Below, piece by piece: positions 1 through 5,470 of a stretch of DNA of 12,342 nucleotides; the stretch's first letter is position 1; each line of letters opens with the position of its first letter. The translations under genes were made by a program, and so were the position numbers. The notes beneath the pieces are model-generated. The model did not search any database, was not told where the DNA came from, and saw only the letters and a list, made by a program, of their open reading frames with translations. This DNA comes from Candidatus Peregrinibacteria bacterium CG11_big_fil_rev_8_21_14_0_20_46_8 (lineage in GTDB: Bacteria; Patescibacteriota; Gracilibacteria; UBA1369; UM-FILTER-53-11). The stretch spans positions 1 through 12,342 of the forward strand of contig PCVQ01000067.1 of NCBI GenBank assembly GCA_002796025.1, written 5' to 3'.

Positions 1-4
1 TGCG

Positions 5-778
5 ATGCATATTGATGATGTGGGAAATGCGCATGATATTTTTTTTCGGCTCAATGAACAGTGCGGACTAGATCGGTCAGAGGTTTTGCGGATACTGAAA
101 TATGGCATCGATGCTCGTGACGGTTCAATAGGAGCGATGGTTGATAGTGCAATTGGTGCACAGTGTTTAGAAGAAGCAGAACAAAGAGTCGATAGGTCTT
201 CAATTGATTTTACTGATTGTCTAGTAAATAGCGGCAGTGATGAGCAATCTAAATGTTATGCAGAAGTAAATGAAAAGGCTTCTGCTTGTCTGAAAAAAGG
301 GGATCGGGCCCCGGAAGAATGTTTTGATTTGGAGGCAAGGAGCCGCTGTGCGCTCGTGCAGGTGAGTAACCCTGCACAACTTACTCAAGTTTGTATGATG
401 CAAAAAGAAAAAGCTGCGCTTGCTCCTTATATTGATACATGCCGAAAACAAGCGGCGGTTAATTTGGATATTGATTTTGATGAAATGCAGCGGCTGGTGG
501 GGAAGAAAATGGCGCTCCGATTTTTAGATCTTCAAGACAAAATTATTAACCGGAAAGGTGTAACTTTAGAAAACTTGAATGAATATAGCGGTATTCTTAA
601 TCGTGCTGTTCTGTACACTGACAATCCATTTTTTTGGTCGGAACTTGGTGTTGAGGGCGCCGAAGATTTTGTGCAGGGCTATGTAGAGCCTGCAATGAAA
701 GTTTTACAAACCCATCCGATATTTACATCTGAAGTGATGTCGTTGCAACGTGCTGCTGGCCTATTGAAGGCAAAATAG
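5..778 (+). CDS. Cysteine-rich hypothetical protein, possibly 5'-partial
   Basis: I do not recognise this family. The frame is open from the first bases of the window and the first Met codon is at base 5, so the true start may lie upstream; no ribosome-binding site can be judged. The visible 257 residues contain nine cysteines, all in the first 146 (20, 54, 72, 84, 95, 106, 115, 130, 146), and none in the last 110. Several are spaced 10 to 15 apart, as in helical repeats held by disulfides. This suggests an exported or surface protein, but no signal peptide is visible in the part present, which is a further hint that the N-terminus is missing. The C-terminal part (about 155-257) is mixed hydrophobic/charged and looks helical, without a membrane segment. 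It ends in TAG and converges on the cupredoxin gene. Coding status is supported by length and ordinary amino-acid composition. Confidence 0.7.
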   Translation: MHIDDVGNAHDIFFRLNEQCGLDRSEVLRILKYGIDARDGSIGAMVDSAIGAQCLEEAEQRVDRSSIDFTDCLVNSGSDEQSKCYAEVNEKASACLKKGDRAPEECFDLEARSRCALVQVSNPAQLTQVCMMQKEKAALAPYIDTCRKQAAVNLDIDFDEMQRLVGKKMALRFLDLQDKIINRKGVTLENLNEYSGILNRAVLYTDNPFFWSELGVEGAEDFVQGYVEPAMKVLQTHPIFTSEVMSLQRAAGLLKAK

Positions 779-780
779 GC
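759..780. terminator. Hairpin at a convergent gene junction, possible bidirectional terminator
   Basis: A perfect 7-bp inverted repeat (GCCTATT at 759-765, AATAGGC at 774-780) with an 8-base loop covers the last codons and the TAG of the + gene. It ends 1 base before the stop of the opposing gene. Its position between two converging genes fits a shared terminator. Neither side is followed by a T-run, so classical intrinsic termination is doubtful. A 10-bp perfect palindrome (CGTTGCAACG, 741-750) lies just upstream. Confidence 0.35.
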
Positions 781-781
781 A

Positions 782-1399
782 CTACTTCACCACAATCTCA
801 CCTCTCATGCCGCCGTGGCCGGAGCCGCAGAAGACAGAGCAGAGGAATGGGAAGGTGCCGGTTTTGTCTGCAACAAAAGTTAGGCTTACGGTTTCGCCTT
901 CTTTGAATGATTTATTAATGCCAAATGCCGGTACATTGATGCCGTGCGCAACATCTTCGCTCTTTACTACAATTTTTACCGTATCTCCTTTGTTTACTGA
1001 AATTGTAGAAGGGGAGAACTCGAAGCGGCGTGCCGTCATATTGATAGTTCGCACTTGAGGTTCCGGAGCTGGTGTAGGAACAGGGTCTGGCGTTGGTGTA
1101 GGAGTTGGACTAGGAGTTGGACTAGGAGTTGGACTAGGAGTTGGACTAGGAGTTGGAGTCGGTGCCGGTGTCGGAGTCGGATTTGGTGTAGGAGTTGGAT
1201 CGGGTGTAGGGGTCGGTGTTGGTTCTGGAGTAGGTTCCGGCGTTGGATCCGCATTTTCTTCCGGAGTTTCTGCCATCGTGTCGACTACATCTTTAGTATC
1301 ATTATTTGCTGTATCATCGGCCGCTGCTTCTTGTTGTCCGCAAGCCGTTAATACAAGAGTTAATGCAACTGCAACACTGAGATATTTAAAGGTTTTCAT
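782..1399 (-). CDS. Lipoprotein with Pro-Thr stalk and CuA-type cupredoxin domain
   Basis: A 205-residue exported lipoprotein. Residues 1-20 form a type II signal peptide with lipobox L-T-A-C, so Cys20 would be lipidated. Residues 21-50 are acidic and 51-114 form an extended stalk of alternating Pro with Thr, Ser, Glu or Asp. Residues about 117-205 form a cupredoxin domain like the exported domain of cytochrome c oxidase subunit II. His152 and the motif CSVFCGSGHGGM (Cys187, Cys191, His195, Met198) give the complete C-x3-C-x3-H-x2-M plus upstream His ligand set of a binuclear CuA centre. The Glu usual between the two cysteines of COX2 is Val or Phe here; in COX2 that residue binds copper through its backbone, so a CuA site remains possible. 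No transmembrane hairpin or other oxidase subunit is present, so this is a solitary electron-transfer or copper-binding protein, not an oxidase subunit. The start lies 12 bases after the antiporter stop, suggesting one transcript. No Shine-Dalgarno motif is visible. Confidence 0.88.
   Translation of the reverse strand: MKTFKYLSVAVALTLVLTACGQQEAAADDTANNDTKDVVDTMAETPEENADPTPEPTPEPTPTPTPDPTPTPNPTPTPAPTPTPSPTPSPTPSPTPSPTPTPTPDPVPTPAPEPQVRTINMTARRFEFSPSTISVNKGDTVKIVVKSEDVAHGINVPAFGINKSFKEGETVSLTFVADKTGTFPFLCSVFCGSGHGGMRGEIVVK
1101..1160. repeat. 12-bp tandem repeat coding for Pro-Ser-Pro-Thr units
   Basis: The 12-base unit GGAGTTGGACTA is repeated perfectly four times (1101-1148) and followed by a fifth copy matching over its first 9 bases (1149-1157). 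On the coding strand each unit encodes a four-residue Pro/Ser/Pro/Thr block in the stalk of the cupredoxin lipoprotein. More degenerate Pro-Thr codons flank it to about 1245. Because the unit is a multiple of 3, gain or loss of copies would change stalk length without shifting the frame. Confidence 0.92.
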
Positions 1400-1411
1400 A
1401 AGAATGAGGGG

Positions 1412-2788
1412 TTAACGATTTTTTAGCATCCCGGCCAGAATAATAGGTGTAACAAAGGTCGTCAAAATAACCATGATGACAATCATAGAAAACATTTCAT
1501 CAGAAATAATCCCGAGCGAAATTCCTTTAGCTGCAAATACAAAGCCGATCTCTCCGCGGGGCACCATACCAAAACCGATAATCCATCTATTGAGTTTTTG
1601 TTTTCCAATAATTCCGAATCCCGCAATTGCCTTTCCTATAAAGGCTATAAGTGTAATACCAAGTGCAGCAAGAATAATTTTTGCATTAAAGAGGGTCGAA
1701 AGGTCCACCGTCATACCGGTATATACAAAAAATATAGGAATCAGAAAAAGTCCCACCGGCTGGATAATATCGTCAATATGGCGGTCAGCATGGGGTGCGA
1801 TCGTTTTTAACACTTTATTGCGCAGTGCAGGCGACTCGTTGGCTACTGCTTCACGAACATCAGAAACAATTTCCGGATCTTTAAAGTCTTTAAAATGAAC
1901 CGGATCGAGTATGAGTCCTGCTGCAAATGCTCCAACAATTGGTGCTAAACCTAAAATATGTGCAAGATATGCAAATATGAGCCCGAACGAGATAGCGAGT
2001 GTAAATTTCATGCCTATGCCGGTATGGATTTTTGAGAGAAGGCGGCCAAGCCGCGGTGCCAGCATCTGTCCAATAACAATTGAACCAACTAAAAAGATGA
2101 TTGCGAGGCCACCTATTTTACCGATCTCTGCGAGGCTCACGCTGCCAGTCTTGGCAGCAGCGGTAACAACGGCGAGCATAATTAAGCCGAGTACATCTTC
2201 TATAACTGCAGCCCCCAATACAATTTGTGCTTCGGGCATATTCAGTTTTCCAAGATCACGAAATACGCGAGCAGTAATGCCAACAGAAGTGGCAGTAAGT
2301 GTGGCTCCTAAAAATATATAGACAATAGGATCGAGTCCCGGAAGAAGCAAAGGCCCCACTAAATATGTACCAAGACCAAATGCCATAATCATACCGATGA
2401 GCGCAACAGAGAGGGCCTTGCCTCCAACTTTGCGCATATGCGATATGTTCGATTCCAATCCAATTTGAAAAAGAAGAATTACTACACCGAGTTCGGCGAG
2501 AAAGGCAATAATGGGATTTTGTGTAATCGGTTCAAAGAAGGAAAGTCCGATGAATGTCAGATTTCCTAAAACGACGCCGATAAGCAGTTCCCCCAGCACT
2601 AAAGGCTGCCCCCATTTTTCGACAAGGCTCGAAAGTTTCGCAGCAAGTAATACTACCGCGATCCATAAAAAGGTGATTGCAATTTGATCCGCATTTTCCT
2701 CTTGGGCCGAAGCGACGGCGGCGGGTGCTGCTATAAGTGCAGCAAGTATCGTACCAATTCCGAACTTTAATTTTATATTTCTCGACAT
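1412..2788 (-). CDS. CPA2-family cation:proton antiporter (Na+/H+ or K+/H+ exchanger)
   Basis: A 458-residue polytopic membrane protein of the monovalent cation:proton antiporter-2 type (Na+/H+ exchanger fold, about 12 core helices). Diagnostic elements are the broken-helix segment TATSVGIT (165-172), the ion-binding helix with an acidic pair Glu197-Asp198 in AAVIEDVLGL, and the late motif GMVPRGEIGFV (408-418). A hydrophilic loop at about 296-340 interrupts the helices. The length ends with the membrane domain: there is no RCK/TrkA-N regulatory tail, unlike KefB/KefC. Residues 1-29 look like a cleavable signal peptide (ending A-V-A-S-A-Q) before the first core helix, which is uncommon in this family. 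The ion cannot be assigned from sequence. The 77 bases between this start and the upstream SLH gene hold no convincing promoter; a weak GGGG/CCCC hairpin lies there. No Shine-Dalgarno motif precedes the ATG. The CuA lipoprotein follows 12 bases downstream, probably on the same transcript. Confidence 0.92.
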   Translation of the reverse strand: MSRNIKLKFGIGTILAALIAAPAAVASAQEENADQIAITFLWIAVVLLAAKLSSLVEKWGQPLVLGELLIGVVLGNLTFIGLSFFEPITQNPIIAFLAELGVVILLFQIGLESNISHMRKVGGKALSVALIGMIMAFGLGTYLVGPLLLPGLDPIVYIFLGATLTATSVGITARVFRDLGKLNMPEAQIVLGAAVIEDVLGLIMLAVVTAAAKTGSVSLAEIGKIGGLAIIFLVGSIVIGQMLAPRLGRLLSKIHTGIGMKFTLAISFGLIFAYLAHILGLAPIVGAFAAGLILDPVHFKDFKDPEIVSDVREAVANESPALRNKVLKTIAPHADRHIDDIIQPVGLFLIPIFFVYTGMTVDLSTLFNAKIILAALGITLIAFIGKAIAGFGIIGKQKLNRWIIGFGMVPRGEIGFVFAAKGISLGIISDEMFSMIVIMVILTTFVTPIILAGMLKNR

Positions 2789-2865
2789 AATAAACGTGCA
2801 ATGTAAATTTAGCAGCTCAAAAATAAAGATGGGGGATGTTTTTTATTTGCCCCGTGGTGCAATGC

Positions 2866-5352
2866 CTAGAAGCTTGTAGTCGTGCAGTATCTCTGGGTGA
2901 GATTCTGTTCGTTCGTAATGCAGACGGCGGCCATACCGGAGCCTTCTAAGTTATACACAAATGTTCCCTTAAAGCATCCGCCGCCGGTAACCTCGTTTGT
3001 GCCGAGCCAGTTGCCAAATTCTGAAGCTTCGTGATGGCCAATATGAGTATATTGGTTTGCACCGGATGCTTTTACATAAAAGTCATAGATAATAAAGTTT
3101 TCGTCATTACAGCCGTCCCCGCCAAGTGTATGTTCGAGCAAGAGATCGCCGAATGCGGCATCCGCTTCATCAAAAGTAACGCTCTCTCCAGCAGCAAGGG
3201 TATAGGTTGAATTTGGAAGTGCACCAACCGTGCCGAGTTGCACGCCGGCGTTTGCTTGCGCGCCGCCGTTATTCCCGCCATCATCGTCATTGTTTGCAGC
3301 GGCAACGCCGTCGTCGTCCCCATTGCCGCCGGTTATTCCGGCTGAGCCCGTTGCATTATTCGGGCTCGTGCGAATTGCATCGGGAAGAATGATTAAGAAG
3401 CTCTCGCCGCCGCCCAAGCCGTCCGGATCTTCGAAACCGAGATTGCCTCCGCAGCTTTCGCTGAGGCCCGGCTGTGTTGCAAAATCACTATCAAAGATTG
3501 CATACCGTGCATCCTGTGAGAGTGATGCGCGCGGCTGTACCCAGTATCCACAGTTACTCGAACGTGAATGCGCCAAGCGCCTGACCGATCCATCAAAGTA
3601 GACCATGTAGATCTCTTCATGGAAGATGTCACCGCTGTCACCGCCGGTTACAAGACACATGCCTGCCGGCCCGCGGCACGAGATGTGGTCGAGACCACCC
3701 CATGGAATTGTTTTTATGAGCTCCGGGCGATTCACACCGTCAGGAAGCGGATAGAACATGATCGCCGGAAGATTTGGCTCTTCAGGAGAGGAAAGTGCGG
3801 TTGTTACAAAGCCAACCCGGCCATCCGTGTGGATAGCAAGGTCACCGTGCTGACGGCCATCGTAACTGTGGCCGATGTATTGCAATGTGCGCACGTTAAA
3901 GACCTCTTGTCCCTCACAGCGGCGGTCTCCGTCTTGTGCCCAGTTTACAACTGCCCATTCGCCTGACGGTGCAGCAGCAATCCAGTCTGGATCGCGTTCA
4001 CCACCGGCACAGGTTCCGCTGAACAGGCCGCTAATCGTCTGTTCTCCTTCGATTCGGCGGTTTTGCAGATCAACGGTGAAGATCATACGATCCTGGTTGT
4101 TATCGATTGCCGCCATACCGGCGAGCCAGCGCCCATCGCGCGAGATCTCATCGAACGACTGGTTTACGCTAATGCGCTCGTACCGAGCCGGAAAGGTAAG
4201 AATAGTCTCGATTTCGCAGGTCCGCGCATTTCCATATTGGAGACGTATTGTCTCATCCTCATTTGAATCATAGAAGACAAGCGTATCGGTTTGAGCGCTC
4301 TGCCATCGCGGATCGTTAATGCCGGGGAAGCTGCAGACGGTGGCACCATCACTTACATTGACCGTCTTATAGCCGCCCTCGTCCTGCACCAAGACGAGCC
4401 GGTTGTCGGCAGAGAAGGCTTGGAGCTGTGAATAGTCGTGAATACCAAAATCATTTCTATCACGCGCGCCGCTCAAACGGCGAATTGTGGTTCCAAAGGT
4501 TGGGTCGGTAAAGTTTTGTCCAACAGGGGGAAATCCGTTAAATGCAAGCGCTGGAATACTCGTATAGACGCGCGTTGCATCGCTGCTTCCCGCACTGCCT
4601 GCATCTGCTGCGGGTGCATTGTTTGGAATAGAAGGAACGCTGCCTGGATTGCGGGCAACGCCGCCGGTATTATTTTCGGCATTGCCGCCGCCAACTTCTG
4701 CATGATAGCGCGCTTCCATAGATTCACCTCGGCCGATCGATTCGAAGGTCACGCGGTATGCTGCACGATCGCCAAGATACTCATCCAGTGAGTTTTCTCT
4801 CGAGCGGATAAAACGCGTCATCATGTCTGCCATTTGTCCACGGGTGAACGGCTGATCGAACTTTGTAATATCGAGAGGAATATGATTTGCTGTGCTTCCT
4901 TTCCGTACGCTGTCTTCGTACCAAATACCGTTTGTATTTACCTCGATGTCATAGGCACGTTGCAGCATAATAAGGGCTTCTACAAAGTTTACCGTGCGTG
5001 CAGGCTGAAAAGAGCCGTCCGGATAACCGCTTGCAAAGCCGAGCTCCTGACCTTTACAGACAAAAGCAGCATACCATTCGGTTCGTTTTACGTCGGTGAA
5101 GCAGTCGAGAAAGGGCAGATTGTCGTAACGTGAGCCGACGATAATAGTAAGTAGTTCCGCACGGTTCATAGTTTGATCCGGGCGGTAGGTGCCATCTGGA
5201 TATCCATCTACAATGTCACGGTCCTGGATAAATTGAATTGCTTCCCGGTATTTATGTGCGCCAGTATCGGAAAACTGTGCGCTTGCCGAAGAGATGAAGA
5301 GTACGAATAGCCCAGCAAGTATAAGGGCAACTCCAGAAATTTTTCGTTTCAT
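2866..5352 (-). CDS. SLH-anchored surface protein with beta-propeller and Cys-rich C-terminal domain
   Basis: An 828-residue secreted protein. The ATG at 5352 is chosen because it begins a textbook signal peptide (MKRK, hydrophobic core, cut after S-A-S-A at residue 25) and lies downstream of a promoter; a TTG nine codons upstream is less likely. Three SLH repeats at about 26-73, 83-136 and 143-190 (GYPDGTYRPD, GYPDGSFQPA, FTRGQMA) would bind wall polysaccharide non-covalently. Repeat 2 has a Cys pair (84, 99). A Gly/Asn/Pro-rich linker leads to a probable beta-propeller at about 262-655, with recurring SxDxRW-like blade motifs (about 314, 404, 461, 508, 612). The last, WVQPRASLSQDARYAIF, resembles oligogalacturonate-lyase-like (PL22) propellers, but the metal-binding His pair of PL22 is not evident, so activity is doubtful. 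After an acidic Asn/Asp/Gly linker (about 665-705), residues 711-828 form a four-Cys domain shared with the neighbouring SLH protein. No Shine-Dalgarno motif. Confidence 0.87.
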   Translation of the reverse strand: MKRKISGVALILAGLFVLFISSASAQFSDTGAHKYREAIQFIQDRDIVDGYPDGTYRPDQTMNRAELLTIIVGSRYDNLPFLDCFTDVKRTEWYAAFVCKGQELGFASGYPDGSFQPARTVNFVEALIMLQRAYDIEVNTNGIWYEDSVRKGSTANHIPLDITKFDQPFTRGQMADMMTRFIRSRENSLDEYLGDRAAYRVTFESIGRGESMEARYHAEVGGGNAENNTGGVARNPGSVPSIPNNAPAADAGSAGSSDATRVYTSIPALAFNGFPPVGQNFTDPTFGTTIRRLSGARDRNDFGIHDYSQLQAFSADNRLVLVQDEGGYKTVNVSDGATVCSFPGINDPRWQSAQTDTLVFYDSNEDETIRLQYGNARTCEIETILTFPARYERISVNQSFDEISRDGRWLAGMAAIDNNQDRMIFTVDLQNRRIEGEQTISGLFSGTCAGGERDPDWIAAAPSGEWAVVNWAQDGDRRCEGQEVFNVRTLQYIGHSYDGRQHGDLAIHTDGRVGFVTTALSSPEEPNLPAIMFYPLPDGVNRPELIKTIPWGGLDHISCRGPAGMCLVTGGDSGDIFHEEIYMVYFDGSVRRLAHSRSSNCGYWVQPRASLSQDARYAIFDSDFATQPGLSESCGGNLGFEDPDGLGGGESFLIILPDAIRTSPNNATGSAGITGGNGDDDGVAAANNDDDGGNNGGAQANAGVQLGTVGALPNSTYTLAAGESVTFDEADAAFGDLLLEHTLGGDGCNDENFIIYDFYVKASGANQYTHIGHHEASEFGNWLGTNEVTGGGCFKGTFVYNLEGSGMAAVCITNEQNLTQRYCTTTSF

Positions 5353-5384
5353 ATATTGAGAGATAAAAAATAATACCAACTAAA

Positions 5385-5413
5385 ATTGTATATGATTTTT
5401 ATCAAAGTACCAA
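5385..5413 (-). promoter_or_regulatory. Candidate sigma-70-type promoter for the smaller SLH gene
   Basis: On the - strand, TTGGTA (5408-5413; 4 of 6 to TTGACA) is separated by 17 bases from TACAAT (5385-5390; 5 of 6 to TATAAT). Transcription would start near 5378, giving a leader of about 26 bases to the ATG at 5352. The -35 box overlaps the T-rich tail of the terminator of the preceding gene. Confidence 0.45.
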
Positions 5414-5440
5414 AACAGCCCCGCTCATACGAGCGAGGCC
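5411..5440 (-). terminator. Intrinsic terminator of the larger SLH gene
   Basis: Read on the - strand, GCCTCGCTC (5439-5431), loop GTAT and GAGCGGGGC (5426-5418) form a 9-bp GC-rich stem with one G-U pair, followed by TGTTTTG. It lies about 30 bases after the stop codon of the larger SLH gene. The + strand reading has no T-run, so it acts in the - direction. It would separate transcription of the two SLH genes. Confidence 0.8.
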
Positions 5441-5470
5441 GTTGGTTGGGCAATAACCTTATGGGGAAAG

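Noticed and set aside
1101..1160. Possible CRISPR-like array
   Set aside because: The units are 12 bp, contiguous without spacers, and coding; it is a simple tandem repeat.
1055..1351. Open + strand frame rich in Arg/Trp/Ser repeats, and a - strand frame at 1036-1254 rich in Leu/His/Gln
   Set aside because: Both are other-frame readings of the Pro-Thr tandem repeat of the cupredoxin gene; the repetitive composition comes from the DNA repeat.
2821..2860. Weak hairpin between the smaller SLH gene and the antiporter (GGGG and CCCC on the - strand, 14-base loop, then T-rich)
   Set aside because: A 4-bp stem with a long loop is too weak to call a terminator; the two genes may be co-transcribed.
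5353..5379. TTG start for the smaller SLH protein, adding nine residues
   Set aside because: The ATG at 5352 starts a canonical signal peptide, and the predicted transcription start is almost at the TTG.
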